Shown: positions 25,414-34,306, counted from the first letter of the stretch. The stretch: 59,612 nt of DNA from an uncultured Prevotella sp. (GCA_946548065.1 CAMNPM010000009.1:1-59612); one strand, 5' to 3'. The notes: generated from the letters alone by a model not told the origin. Numbers and translations: made by a program.

Positions 25414-26186
25414 TGCCGTACGTGTATAGTTAGGTTTTCTTTGTCGAAGCTGATGCCGTCGCGCTCGATGAAATGGCTCAAAATACCTCGTTGGGCCAGT
25501 TCAAGAGGGGTTCCCACACTCAGTCCCTGTGGCTGCATGAGCCAGATGCTGTCGCCCAGCTGTAGGGACAAATCAACATCGTGAGTGGAGAGAAAGATGG
25601 TTTTCTGCTGTTCTACCGCCAAGCGATGAAGCAGCTGCATGACCTCTACCTTGCTGGGAAAATCGAGGAATGCAGTAGGCTCATCCAGATAGATGACAGG
25701 TGTCTGCTGAGCCAGGGCCTTGGCAATCATCACTTTCTGTCGTTCACCATCGCTGAGTGTATGTACCATACGCTCAGCCAACGGCTCGATGCCCACAAGA
25801 CTGATGGATTGGCGTACCACCTGATTATCTTCGGCATTCAGGGCTCCCCAGAAGCCGGTATAAGGCGAACGTCCCAATGCCACCAGTTCGGTGACGGTCA
25901 TATGCTGCACATCGGGCTTTTCAGTGAGTACCACTCCCACCATACGACTTAGCTCCTTGGCCGAATAGTCGGCAATCTCCCTTCCATGTATAGTCACATT
26001 ACCGCTGAGTTTAGGCTGGAAAGCTGACAAGGTTCGCAAAAGCGTAGACTTGCCGATACCATTAGCTCCCAGCAGACATGTCAGTTCACCGCTGTGGATG
26101 ACAGCGTTGAGATGGCTGGCTACCACCTTCTGCTGGCCTTTTGAGAGATAGCCTATACTGAGGTCGTGTAGTATGACGGTATCCAT
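25410..26186 (-). CDS. ABC transporter ATPase, FecE/BtuD (siderophore/cobalamin) type
   Basis: 258-aa nucleotide-binding subunit. Walker A (GANGIGKST), signature LSDGERQ, Walker B (VIYLDEPTAFLD) and switch His (STHD) are intact. The family energises import of iron chelates or cobalamin. No permease or binding-protein gene is adjacent, so it must partner with products encoded elsewhere. The frame extends upstream to 26243 into the nuclease gene; the ATG at 26186 (MDTVILHDL), 4 nt after that gene's stop, is the better start. Confidence 0.85.
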   Translation of the reverse strand: MDTVILHDLSIGYLSKGQQKVVASHLNAVIHSGELTCLLGANGIGKSTLLRTLSAFQPKLSGNVTIHGREIADYSAKELSRMVGVVLTEKPDVQHMTVTELVALGRSPYTGFWGALNAEDNQVVRQSISLVGIEPLAERMVHTLSDGERQKVMIAKALAQQTPVIYLDEPTAFLDFPSKVEVMQLLHRLAVEQQKTIFLSTHDVDLSLQLGDSIWLMQPQGLSVGTPLELAQRGILSHFIERDGISFDKENLTIHVRQ

Positions 26187-26190
26187 ATAT

Positions 26191-27042
26191 TTAAACAGAC
26201 AACAGCTTATAGCCCAGTTCTTGAGTGGTGCAGAGGTTGGCAATCTGCTGCATCAGGGTGTCCATAGGCGGTACTTCGGCCACATGGTAGGTAGTATAGT
26301 CATGACAGAGCACCACCAGGTTCATGGCTTTCACCTGTATGCCATAGTGCTGTTGCAGCATGTAGCGGTAGAGGTTCTGCTGGATACAATAGTGATAATA
26401 AGAGGTGTCGGGCAGGTTGATGCCGTTGATAGAGGTGCGGTCGGCAAATGCTTTCTTGATGGGATTTCCCTGAGCATCGACCACCTTGCGGCTGCGCTTC
26501 CAGTCGTAGATAACGAACTGTCCGTCATCTTCACGGCATATAAGATCAATGGTGCCAGCCAAATTCAACGATGCGTCGAACACTGGCCACTCCTGCCGGT
26601 AAGGACGAATCTTGTAGTCTTTCACAAAGTTCAGAAACTGGTTGCACTCTCGCTCCAGGCTGACCTGTTCTACCTGCCCCTTGTAGCTGAAGGGACAAAT
26701 GGTCTCAAAATGGCCGTTCTGGAAGTAGTTCTCTGTCTGCTCGTGCATGAAGGTTCCCACTTCACTGGCCATTCGTCCTATACGTTCCCACTTAGCCAGC
26801 GACTCAGCTACGGGGATGCCATAGCGGGCTTGTTGCTGCTCTGCGGCGCGCTGGGCATTGAAAGGCTCAAAGAAGTAGGAAATTAGGGTGCTGACTGGCA
26901 ACAGTCTGCGATTTCCCTTATACAGATAGATATGCCCTTCGGGTAAGAAGTCGATGTCATCGTCTTGCGGATAACGACCAGCATCGGTAAAACGACGCAT
27001 CTTCTGCGTCATAGCTTCTGTCCTGATATATTGCTCGCTCAT
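26191..27042 (-). CDS. Stand-alone RecB-like PD-(D/E)XK nuclease-domain protein
   Basis: About 283 aa. The RecB/Cas4-type motif series is visible in order: GTFMH (His about 100), Glu in QEWPVFD (about 151), AGTID with Asp about 166, the D-W-K catalytic pair in YDWKRS (about 180-182), and QxxxY in QQNLY (about 221-225). This points to a metal-dependent DNA exonuclease. No helicase domain or cas gene accompanies it. The frame begins at GTG 27060; ATG 27042 is preferred. It sits inside an operon of envelope and transport genes with 4-6 nt gaps. Its biological role is unknown. Confidence 0.72.
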   Translation of the reverse strand: MSEQYIRTEAMTQKMRRFTDAGRYPQDDDIDFLPEGHIYLYKGNRRLLPVSTLISYFFEPFNAQRAAEQQQARYGIPVAESLAKWERIGRMASEVGTFMHEQTENYFQNGHFETICPFSYKGQVEQVSLERECNQFLNFVKDYKIRPYRQEWPVFDASLNLAGTIDLICREDDGQFVIYDWKRSRKVVDAQGNPIKKAFADRTSINGINLPDTSYYHYCIQQNLYRYMLQQHYGIQVKAMNLVVLCHDYTTYHVAEVPPMDTLMQQIANLCTTQELGYKLLSV

Positions 27043-27066
27043 TGTTTCAGACTCTGCCACATTACA

Positions 27067-27909
27067 TTACTTTACCTTTGACTCCAATGGATTACGCAAT
27101 CCCTTATAACCAGACAAATAGGCCTTGGCAGAACCAAAGGAGAGGAACATATCCAGACGAACAGGCATATGGTTCTTGTCGTCAGTGACGTAGAAGCGGA
27201 TCAGTTCATGGTTCTTGCCATCTTCGCGCTCGATAAACGAGAAGACCAGACAGCGATACTTGTTGTTGTTGTTCTTCATCTTCAGCGTGGTCTTGCCGGT
27301 GTACTTGAGCCACGAGTGCGAAAGGTTACGGGCATCACTGATGGGCATGGGTATGTTCTCACCTTCCTTCAGCTTAGCCGCATCGAAGTTGCGAGCCCTC
27401 AGGAAGATACTCATCATGTCGTAGATACAGTCTTTATACTCAGCTTCTTTCCAGTGCACCTCGCCGTCGGCATCAATGCGATGCATCTTAAGGTGACAGT
27501 TGCTGTTGGGATAGGTGTACCACAACTCATCGACGTAATAGCGTTGGCCCTCGCGTGCTCCTTTGCGGAAGTAGAGTGGGGCGAGGTCGAGACCCGTATA
27601 GCAGAGCAGCGTATCGCGCATGACGAAGACATTGTCCAGCTGATTGTTTCCGCGCGTGATAAGGCTGCTGCGGAAGGCCTTCTGGCCATGATAGTTGGAC
27701 TGAACGGTAGACATGGAGGCTGTACCCACCTTCACCCAGACGAACTTCCAGTTGAAGTAGAGGTCGTAGCTCAGGAACTCGCCCGATTTGAACGCGGTAT
27801 TCTCGATGCCACACTGGGCGCTGGCCTTGAAGGGTAAAAAGACGAGTAGGCAGATAGGCAGGATTCCCTTTGCCATCCTTCGTACCCATTTTGATAGTGT
27901 TGCTTTCAT
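27067..27909 (-). CDS. DUF3108 domain-containing exported protein
   Basis: 280-aa periplasmic or outer-membrane-associated protein with a signal peptide ending near residue 31 (FKASAQ). The rest is a predicted beta-rich DUF3108 domain beginning FKSGEFLSYDLYFNWKFVWVKVG, the usual family opening. The function of the family is not known. It lies 16 nt behind the Ig-like lipoprotein gene and 24 nt before the nuclease gene, within one operon. Confidence 0.85.
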   Translation of the reverse strand: MKATLSKWVRRMAKGILPICLLVFLPFKASAQCGIENTAFKSGEFLSYDLYFNWKFVWVKVGTASMSTVQSNYHGQKAFRSSLITRGNNQLDNVFVMRDTLLCYTGLDLAPLYFRKGAREGQRYYVDELWYTYPNSNCHLKMHRIDADGEVHWKEAEYKDCIYDMMSIFLRARNFDAAKLKEGENIPMPISDARNLSHSWLKYTGKTTLKMKNNNNKYRCLVFSFIEREDGKNHELIRFYVTDDKNHMPVRLDMFLSFGSAKAYLSGYKGLRNPLESKVK

Positions 27910-27925
27910 ATCTGATTCTAATTTT

Positions 27926-29869
27926 TTATTTTACCATTTGTTTCTTGACATACTCTATGCCCAGTTGTTTGGCTCGCTGAGCATTGCGGTTCTGGAGTTT
28001 CTTCTGTTCCTTGTCGGGCTTCTGCTTGACAATAGCTCCCGGCTTTTGGCGATTACGCGGCAGTGCTTCTGGATTCCACGACAGCGTGACATCAAACTTC
28101 TCCTTGCACTCAATCTCCCGCGGGTAGTAGTAGAGATCCTCGGGAGCAAGGTCTGCGTCATAGTCGCCAGTATCCCAGATGTTGTTGCCGTTACGGTCGA
28201 CGAAGGCTCGTACATAGTAGATTCCTGGTGCGACATAGAAGAAAGTCGCTGAACGGCCAGCATCTGACCGTATCTGCCTTATGACTTCGTCGCTCTTGCC
28301 AAGTAGCTGCACCACGAAACCTGTATCCTGCACACCTGTAATCTGCATCTCCAGGGTGGCAAACTCTTCAAGTGCTTTCACCTTGATGCCCTGTGTATGC
28401 GAGCCACATGAAATACCATAGATATCAGTAAAGGCCAAGGAGTCTACCTCTAGGCTATACTCTGTGCCAGGATGCCAGTCGGCTACCACCTTATAGTGAC
28501 GCAGCATTGAGTCGCATTGCTGGAACTCGAAGGGTGCTCTATACCATAAGGAGTCAATCTTGGAATATAGGTGGATGGCCGCCGTGTCAAGCCGAGCCAG
28601 AGGTGTTGGCATTTCGATATACACAACACTATTTGGTGCCATAGATGACGGTATGGTGAACTTTGGCTCCAGTAGTTTAACGGGATAGATACTGTCGTAG
28701 GGCTCTTCGCGCTTCTTTTTCTTCTCCTGTTCCTTGGTCCATTCCTCAAAGGCCTTCGCCTTCTCCTTCTGGCGTTTCTCGTATGAAGTCTTGGCCACCA
28801 TCTCCAGCGTGTCAGTCTGACTGACCAGCACACCTGTGCTGTCAGTAATCAGGTATTCCATCGAAAACGACAGGGTATCCTGATTCACCAATGTGGTATC
28901 ACGCAGCCAATAGGTCAGCGTGTCCTTTTTCGGACTAGCCTCCAGGACAAAGGCAGAGTCTGCGTCAAAGTTGAGTCCGCGGATGACAGGCAGCTGTTCG
29001 TTGCCATAGCTGAAGAATACTCCTATCCTGTCAGCGTCCTTTCGTTCTGTCTTCAAGAGATAACGGGTTGTTTGGGGCTCTTGGAAAGCCATAAGCACGA
29101 TATCGTCAGGATAGAAATGGGTGAAAGGCACTTGTATGATATTGTCGATGTGCAGAGAGTCGCGCCAGATGGTGTCCTGACGGATATCCGGCCCTGCTGT
29201 CGGGGTATATGTCTTATGCGAGAACGCTATCATCTCGCTTTTCTGTGTGAACCGATAGTTCTCGTCGGCATCCTGAAGTGCATAGACACGATACTCACCA
29301 GGTGCCACGCCCTTGATGACGAAATGTCCTGAGCCGTCAGTGCGTGAGATGCGCATCAGGGGTTCTGTGCGGAATGCTGAGTCTGCCAAGTTGTTGTAGA
29401 GTCCAACCGAAATTCCCTTTATCGGCTCTAAGTTGGAAGCATCAATGACATAGCCGCCCACTTCAAAAGTGTCAATCTTCTCGCCTGTCGAGAAGGTAAA
29501 GGTGTAGTTGCCCATCGGGTTGCCCTCGTTATTGTCGGAGATGGCATTGCTGAAGTCGATGGTATAGGTTGTGTTGGCTTTCAGCGTATCCTGCAGTTTC
29601 ACTACGATTTTCTTGCCGGAGGCCTTGATTTCGGGCATCTCCAGCTGGGGAGGCGACACCATCACGTTCTCTGTAGGATTGTCAAGCTTGATGTATTCAT
29701 CGAAATAGATGGTAATCTTCCTGGACGTGACATTGGTGTCGCGCTCCAAGGGTACGGAGCCAATGACACGAGGAGGGTCGTCATCGTACCATCCTCCGTC
29801 AGGATTACCCATACGTGCACATGATGCGATAGCAAGGATAGAGAGGGATATATAGAGCAGTCGCTTCAT
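27926..29869 (-). CDS. Large lipoprotein with Ig-like (Big_5/SbsA-type) domain
   Basis: 647-aa lipoprotein; lipobox AIASC, Cys17. A Big_5/SbsA Ig-like domain (about 30-130, opening PPRVIGSVPLERDTNV) is followed by a carboxypeptidase-regulatory-like beta domain (about 135-210, ending GVAPGEYRVYALQDADENYRF). A lysine/glutamate-rich helical stretch (about 365-395) and a second similar beta module near the C-terminus (YVAPGIYYVRAFVDRNGNN) come after. Likely an outer-membrane-anchored structural or surface protein; its function is unknown. It overlaps the GH3 gene by 4 nt. Confidence 0.83.
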   Translation of the reverse strand: MKRLLYISLSILAIASCARMGNPDGGWYDDDPPRVIGSVPLERDTNVTSRKITIYFDEYIKLDNPTENVMVSPPQLEMPEIKASGKKIVVKLQDTLKANTTYTIDFSNAISDNNEGNPMGNYTFTFSTGEKIDTFEVGGYVIDASNLEPIKGISVGLYNNLADSAFRTEPLMRISRTDGSGHFVIKGVAPGEYRVYALQDADENYRFTQKSEMIAFSHKTYTPTAGPDIRQDTIWRDSLHIDNIIQVPFTHFYPDDIVLMAFQEPQTTRYLLKTERKDADRIGVFFSYGNEQLPVIRGLNFDADSAFVLEASPKKDTLTYWLRDTTLVNQDTLSFSMEYLITDSTGVLVSQTDTLEMVAKTSYEKRQKEKAKAFEEWTKEQEKKKKREEPYDSIYPVKLLEPKFTIPSSMAPNSVVYIEMPTPLARLDTAAIHLYSKIDSLWYRAPFEFQQCDSMLRHYKVVADWHPGTEYSLEVDSLAFTDIYGISCGSHTQGIKVKALEEFATLEMQITGVQDTGFVVQLLGKSDEVIRQIRSDAGRSATFFYVAPGIYYVRAFVDRNGNNIWDTGDYDADLAPEDLYYYPREIECKEKFDVTLSWNPEALPRNRQKPGAIVKQKPDKEQKKLQNRNAQRAKQLGIEYVKKQMVK

Positions 29870-31359
29870 TTGTTGAGTGTCAATAGTTGTTCAATATGTT
29901 CTCGTTCATTACACAGCCTTGGCACCTTGTTCTGTCCGCCCAGCTTGCCACGAAGTTTCATCCAGTCGTTAAACAGGTTTGGACGTGCCTTGACAATCTC
30001 CAGAGGCTGTAGCGTGATGTCCTTGTATCGCTTGGCTTCGTAGTCGCTGTTCAGCTGTTGCAGCTTCTGGTCGAGCAGATGTGCGAACTGCTGCAGGTCG
30101 GCAGGCTCCTTGGAAAACTCTATGAGCCACTGATGGCGACACTTGGCCTTGGAATCCATAAAGACAGGAGCCGCTGTGTATTCTTGTATCTCCGCCCCGG
30201 TCTGCTCGCAGGCATAAGCCAGCCCCTGCTCCGCATTGTCGACAATCAGCTCCTCGCCAAAGGCATTGATGAAGCTCTTCGTCCTTCCGGAGATGACGAA
30301 CTTATAGGGATTGGTGGAGGTGAAACGGATAGTATCGCCAATCATGTATCGCCACAGTCCGCAGGAAGTGGATATCAGCATGGCATAGTTTTTGTCTTTC
30401 TCTACTCCCCACAGTGGTACTATGTCGCCACCGTCCATAGGTTGGAATTCGTAGAAGACACCATAGTCCAGCATCAGCAGCATCGCCTTGTCGGCAGGGT
30501 CGTCTTGCAATCCAAAGAAACCCTCGCTGGCATTGTAGGTTTCCATATAGTGCATATTGGGCGAGGTAATCAGCTGTTCATACTGCTTGCGGTAAGGCGT
30601 GAAGGCGACACCGCCGTGGAAGAATACCTCCAGATTGGGCCAGACCTCTTCCAAATGCGTCTTGCCCGTAATCTCCATCATGCAGTTCAGCACGGAAAGC
30701 ATCCACGATGGAACGCCTGAGATGTTGGTCACGTTCTTGTTCATCGCCTCTCGTGCTATCCGCTCGCGCTTCACCTCAAAGTCACTGATCAAAGCCGTCG
30801 TCTTCTTAGGAACCCTTACCAGGTTGGCTAATGGGTTGATATTCTCTATCAAGATGGCAGAAAGGTCACCCACCAGCGAGCCTGGGAGGTTATAGTTTGG
30901 GGTATGGCTCCCACCTAATATCAATGCCCTTCCATCGAACAACCGGCTTTTGGGATTGTTGCGCAGATACAAGGCCACCGTGTCATAGCCTCCTGCATAG
31001 TGAATCTTTTGCAGCCCCTCATTGCTGACGGGGATGAATTTCGACTTGTCGTTGGTAGTGCCGCTTGACTTGGCATACCATTTTACCCGACCGGGCCAGA
31101 GCACGTCAACTTCTCCGTGGCGCATACGGTCTATCTGCCCCTTCAGCTCCTCATAGGTGTTGACGGGGCTGAACTTGGTGAATTCCTCATAGCTCTTGAT
31201 GGTGGCAAAACCATGCTCACGACCATATTCTGTGTTCTTAGCTGCTCTCAGTAGGCCATTCAGCACCTTGCGCTGCAGCTCTGCGCCTTGTGTCTGGTGC
31301 TTCTCCAAATCCCGCATGCGCGGAACAAATATATGCCTTATAATTCCTGTAATATTCAT
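29866..31359 (-). CDS. GH3-family acyl-adenylate synthetase-like protein
   Basis: 497-aa protein of the GH3 (auxin-responsive) superfamily, ANL-type enzymes that adenylate carboxylates and join them to amines. The early motif YAKSSGTTNDKSKFIPVS contains the ATP-binding SSGTT loop. METYNASEGFFG and the later ISGRTKSFINAFGEEL segment match motifs II and III. Bacterial substrates are unknown. A longer frame starts at 31377, but ATG 31359 (MNITGIIRHIF) follows a -7 element at a proper distance. First gene of the six-gene operon. Confidence 0.85.
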   Translation of the reverse strand: MNITGIIRHIFVPRMRDLEKHQTQGAELQRKVLNGLLRAAKNTEYGREHGFATIKSYEEFTKFSPVNTYEELKGQIDRMRHGEVDVLWPGRVKWYAKSSGTTNDKSKFIPVSNEGLQKIHYAGGYDTVALYLRNNPKSRLFDGRALILGGSHTPNYNLPGSLVGDLSAILIENINPLANLVRVPKKTTALISDFEVKRERIAREAMNKNVTNISGVPSWMLSVLNCMMEITGKTHLEEVWPNLEVFFHGGVAFTPYRKQYEQLITSPNMHYMETYNASEGFFGLQDDPADKAMLLMLDYGVFYEFQPMDGGDIVPLWGVEKDKNYAMLISTSCGLWRYMIGDTIRFTSTNPYKFVISGRTKSFINAFGEELIVDNAEQGLAYACEQTGAEIQEYTAAPVFMDSKAKCRHQWLIEFSKEPADLQQFAHLLDQKLQQLNSDYEAKRYKDITLQPLEIVKARPNLFNDWMKLRGKLGGQNKVPRLCNEREHIEQLLTLNK

Positions 31360-31381
31360 TGCCTTGTATCTCAACAAGGTG

Positions 31382-31389
31382 CAAAGATA
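31382..31389 (-). promoter_or_regulatory. -7 promoter element for the GH3-led operon
   Basis: TATCTTTG on the minus strand, 22 nt before the ATG at 31359. It is the only clear promoter-like site before the six closely packed genes. Confidence 0.6.
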
Positions 31390-31432
31390 AGCATAAACTT
31401 TCGGATAGCCTTTAATTTTACTATTTTTAATA

Positions 31433-31475
31433 GTAATTCCGCCTTACTTTCGTTCAAAAAGCAGGGCGGAATTAC
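31433..31475 (-). terminator. Terminator hairpin after rnc
   Basis: Perfect 11-bp stem GTAATTCCGCC/GGCGGAATTAC (31433-31443 and 31465-31475) starting 6 nt after the rnc stop, followed on the minus strand by an AT-rich stretch. It ends the acpP-fabF-rnc transcript. Confidence 0.75.
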
Positions 31476-31481
31476 GATTTT

Positions 31482-32519
31482 CTATCCTTCTGCGAAAGCT
31501 GCGGCCTCAGCCTCGGCTATGATTTCCTCGCGTGTCTTTTCGCGTGGAGTGGCTGTGATATCGTCAAGTGTCATGTCATCTTCCTGCTCCTCTGGCTGGC
31601 GGAGCTTGTCGGCAGGCGGAGCAGTCTTGCGTTCTTCATAGCCAGAAGCGGTTGGCCTCTCCTTGGGTTGCTCTATGATGAAGTTCTGTTGCTCTTTTTC
31701 TGGATCGGGCACACTCATCACGGGTTCCTCTTCCATTTTTGTGCGGTCGGCTTTTGCAGCAAACACGGCATCAATGAATTGCGGTTCGCGGCGAAGACGC
31801 TGTAAGGTGTCCTTTGAGGCGTTCTGGTGACTTTCCTTTTTCGAATAGCCTGTACCCGAGCAACCTTCCACACCCTCCAGAAATACTTGGGTCGTGAACA
31901 CAGGGCTACCCGTATTCTCGTCTTTTGCCTGCTTCAGGTCACGGAACTCCAGCTTTACGCGATTCTTCTGGCTCCACTCCAAGAGCTTTGACTTGAAGTT
32001 CACCTCCTTGTAGGCTACCTTGTCGATATTGATGACTTGGGCAAGGATGCGCTTCTCCATAAAGCGCATACAGGCATCGTAGCCACGGTCCAGATAGATG
32101 GCCCCTACCAGGGCCTCGAAAGCATTGCCGTTCTTATAACTATTGTGCGAGGTGCTGTGGTCCGACGACTTGATAAGCTGGTCGACCCCCATCTCCTTCG
32201 CCAGCTTGCCCAGGGTGTCACGGCTGACCAGCTTGGAACGGGTGTTGGTCAGGAAGCCTTCGCGCTTACCCTCAAAGTGACGAAAGACAATATCGCCCAC
32301 GACAGCATCCAGAATGGCATCGCCAAGAAATTCCAGGCGTTCGTTGTTGAGGGGACGTCCCTTTTCGTTTCTGCGCCTGGCACTCTTGTGCAACAGAGCC
32401 TGTTTATAGAAACTCAGGTTATGAGGATAGAAGCCCAGGATGCTGTATAGAGCTAAAACAAGCTCCTTTTCCTTGCGGAAAGGGAGCTTGATTTTATCAA
32501 AGAAGTTATTAACCCACAT
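31482..32519 (-). CDS. rnc: Ribonuclease III with long C-terminal tail
   Basis: 345-aa double-strand-specific endoribonuclease. The RNase III signature NERLEFLGDAILD (59-71), a second acidic site in AFEALVGAIYLDRGYDAC, and a double-stranded-RNA-binding domain (about 170-240) are present. About 100 residues follow that are rich in Glu, Lys and Pro and look disordered; typical RNase III ends near residue 230-250. Processes rRNA precursors and structured mRNAs. Its start overlaps the end of fabF by 11 bp. Confidence 0.93.
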   Translation of the reverse strand: MWVNNFFDKIKLPFRKEKELVLALYSILGFYPHNLSFYKQALLHKSARRRNEKGRPLNNERLEFLGDAILDAVVGDIVFRHFEGKREGFLTNTRSKLVSRDTLGKLAKEMGVDQLIKSSDHSTSHNSYKNGNAFEALVGAIYLDRGYDACMRFMEKRILAQVINIDKVAYKEVNFKSKLLEWSQKNRVKLEFRDLKQAKDENTGSPVFTTQVFLEGVEGCSGTGYSKKESHQNASKDTLQRLRREPQFIDAVFAAKADRTKMEEEPVMSVPDPEKEQQNFIIEQPKERPTASGYEERKTAPPADKLRQPEEQEDDMTLDDITATPREKTREEIIAEAEAAAFAEG

Positions 32520-33771
32520 ACTTTTTAAATACTACGCAGGCATTGTGACCTCCAAAGCCGAAGGTGTTACTGAGTCCGGCACGAACCTCACGCTTCTGGG
32601 CCTTGTTGAAGGTGAAGTTGAGGTTGTAGTCGATTTCCTCGTCCTTGTCGTCTTCTGCGTGGTTAATGGTGGGAGGAATAATGTCGTTCTGAATAGCCAA
32701 CACAGTAGCCATCGCCTCCACGGCACCTGCTGCACCCAGCAGGTGGCCTGTCATTGACTTGGTAGACGAGATGTTCAACTTGTAGGCAGCATCTCCAAAG
32801 ACATCCTTGATAGCTTTGGCCTCTGAGATATCGCCTACATGAGTCGACGTGCCGTGTACGTTGATATAGTCAATGTCCTCTGGCTTCATACCAGCATCTT
32901 CCAGTGCATTCTGCATCACCAGCTTGGCTCCCAGTCCTTCGGGATGAGAGGCGGTGATATGGTGGGCATCGGCACTCATGCCTGCACCAACCATCTCGGC
33001 ATAGATCTTGGCACCGCGGGCCTTGGCATGCTCCAGCTCCTCCAGAATCAGACAGCCGGCACCTTCGCCCATGATAAAGCCATCGCGCGAGGCACTGAAC
33101 GGACGACTGGCCTTCTCGGGCTCGTCGTTGCGGGTCGACAGGGCTTTCATGGCGTTGAAGCCACCCACACCCGTTTCGCAGACGGCAGCCTCGGCACCAC
33201 CGGCAACGATGATGTTGGCCTTGCCCAGACGAATCAGGTTAAAAGCATCTGCCAATGCGTTTGAAGACGAAGCACAGGCAGAGGCCGTGATATAGTTGGG
33301 GCCGTGGAAGCCATACATAATCGAAATCTGACCGGCAGCAATGTCGGCAATCATCTTGGGAATGAAGAAAGGATTAAACTTTGGCCCGTCCTCACGATGG
33401 GCTCCATAGTAGGTCACTTCTTCTTCGAAGGTCTTGATACCGCCAATTCCTACGCCGTAGACTACTCCAATGCGATTTTTGTCTTCCTTCTCCAAGTCCA
33501 TGCCGCTATCCTTTACGCCTTGCATAGCTGCTATGATAGCCAGCTGGGTATAACGGTCCATCTTGCGAGCCTCCTTGCGGTCAATATATGCATTGACATC
33601 AAGATTCTTCACCTCGCAGGCAAACTGTGTCTTGAACTTGGAAGCATCAAAAAGGGTTATAGGTGCGGCACCGCTCTTACCTGCCAACATAGCCTCCCAA
33701 GTCTCCTCGGGACTATTGCCAAGTGGCGTAACGGCACCCATACCTGTTACTACTACTCTTTTTAATTCCAT
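32509..33771 (-). CDS. fabF: 3-oxoacyl-ACP synthase II FabF
   Basis: 420-aa elongating condensing enzyme of fatty-acid synthesis, using malonyl-ACP. The Cys-His-His triad is visible: Cys166 in TASACASS, His in NVHGTSTHVGD (about 306) and His in MTGHLLGAAG (about 343). It lies directly after acpP and before rnc, the common acpP-fabF-rnc order. The 138-bp gap to acpP contains a strong hairpin that may lower read-through. Confidence 0.96.
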   Translation of the reverse strand: MELKRVVVTGMGAVTPLGNSPEETWEAMLAGKSGAAPITLFDASKFKTQFACEVKNLDVNAYIDRKEARKMDRYTQLAIIAAMQGVKDSGMDLEKEDKNRIGVVYGVGIGGIKTFEEEVTYYGAHREDGPKFNPFFIPKMIADIAAGQISIMYGFHGPNYITASACASSSNALADAFNLIRLGKANIIVAGGAEAAVCETGVGGFNAMKALSTRNDEPEKASRPFSASRDGFIMGEGAGCLILEELEHAKARGAKIYAEMVGAGMSADAHHITASHPEGLGAKLVMQNALEDAGMKPEDIDYINVHGTSTHVGDISEAKAIKDVFGDAAYKLNISSTKSMTGHLLGAAGAVEAMATVLAIQNDIIPPTINHAEDDKDEEIDYNLNFTFNKAQKREVRAGLSNTFGFGGHNACVVFKKYVG

Positions 33772-33828
33772 AAACTAAATTGAAAGGTGAAGGATGAAGA
33801 ATAAAGAATCTTTGTACCAATACAAAAT

Positions 33829-33885
33829 TGAAGAATGAAGAATTTACTACCACACTACTGGTGGCAGCAAATTCTTCATTCTTCA
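33829..33885 (-). terminator. 17-bp hairpin between acpP and fabF
   Basis: Perfect 17-bp inverted repeat (33829-33845 and 33869-33885) built from GAAGAAT-like units, with a smaller CCAC/GTGG pair inside the loop. Extra GAAGAAT/ATTCTTC copies flank it. It could be an attenuator, a processing site, or a dispersed intergenic repeat element. Confidence 0.6.
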
Positions 33886-33909
33886 TTTTTCATTCTTCAT
33901 TCAGAAAAT

Positions 33910-34146
33910 TTATTTTGCGTTCTCCTCGATGTAAGCGATAGCATCACCAACAGTACCAATCTTCTCAGCCTTGTCGTCGGGGATAGAAATACCAAACTCC
34001 TTCTCAAACTCCATGATGAGCTCAACTGTATCCAGAGAGTCTGCACCCAGGTCGTTGGTAAAACTTGCCTCGGGCTTAACTTCTGCTTCGTCCACACCGA
34101 GCTTGTCTACGATAATAGCCTTTACTTTGCTTTCAATTTCTGACAT
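33910..34146 (-). CDS. acpP: Acyl carrier protein
   Basis: 78-aa acidic carrier protein. Ser37 in [11 protein letters not shown] is the 4'-phosphopantetheine attachment site. A longer frame begins at 34203, but the standard length and start MSEIESKVK place the ATG at 34146. It supplies the acyl thioester to FabF, encoded next. Neighbouring coaD is unlinked but makes the CoA precursor of its cofactor. Confidence 0.97.
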   Translation of the reverse strand: MSEIESKVKAIIVDKLGVDEAEVKPEASFTNDLGADSLDTVELIMEFEKEFGISIPDDKAEKIGTVGDAIAYIEENAK

Positions 34147-34222
34147 AATCTTTTTCTTTAAAATGTTAATAATTGATTTTCTTTTTTGAGTGTACCAAAC
34201 CAAAAAGTCGGCTTAGCGGCTG

Positions 34223-34254
34223 CAAAGTAACACAATTTTATTGACTTACGCAAA
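34223..34254 (-). promoter_or_regulatory. Promoter for acpP-fabF-rnc (-33 TTTG and -7 element)
   Basis: On the minus strand TTTG (34251-34254), a 20-nt spacer, then TTACTTTG (34223-34230). The second base departs from TAnnTTTG, but the spacing is right for a Bacteroidetes promoter. The leader would be about 70 nt. Confidence 0.6.
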
Positions 34255-34281
34255 TATTTTTAAGAAAAAAGAGCGTTTTTC

Positions 34282-34306
34282 TGCACACCACCCCCTACAT
34301 TGTGCA
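34282..34306 (-). terminator. Possible weak terminator after pdxB
   Basis: TGCACA/TGTGCA with a 13-nt loop, followed on the minus strand by GAAAAACGCTCTTTTTT. It lies 34 nt after the pdxB stop and just upstream of the acpP promoter. Confidence 0.35.
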
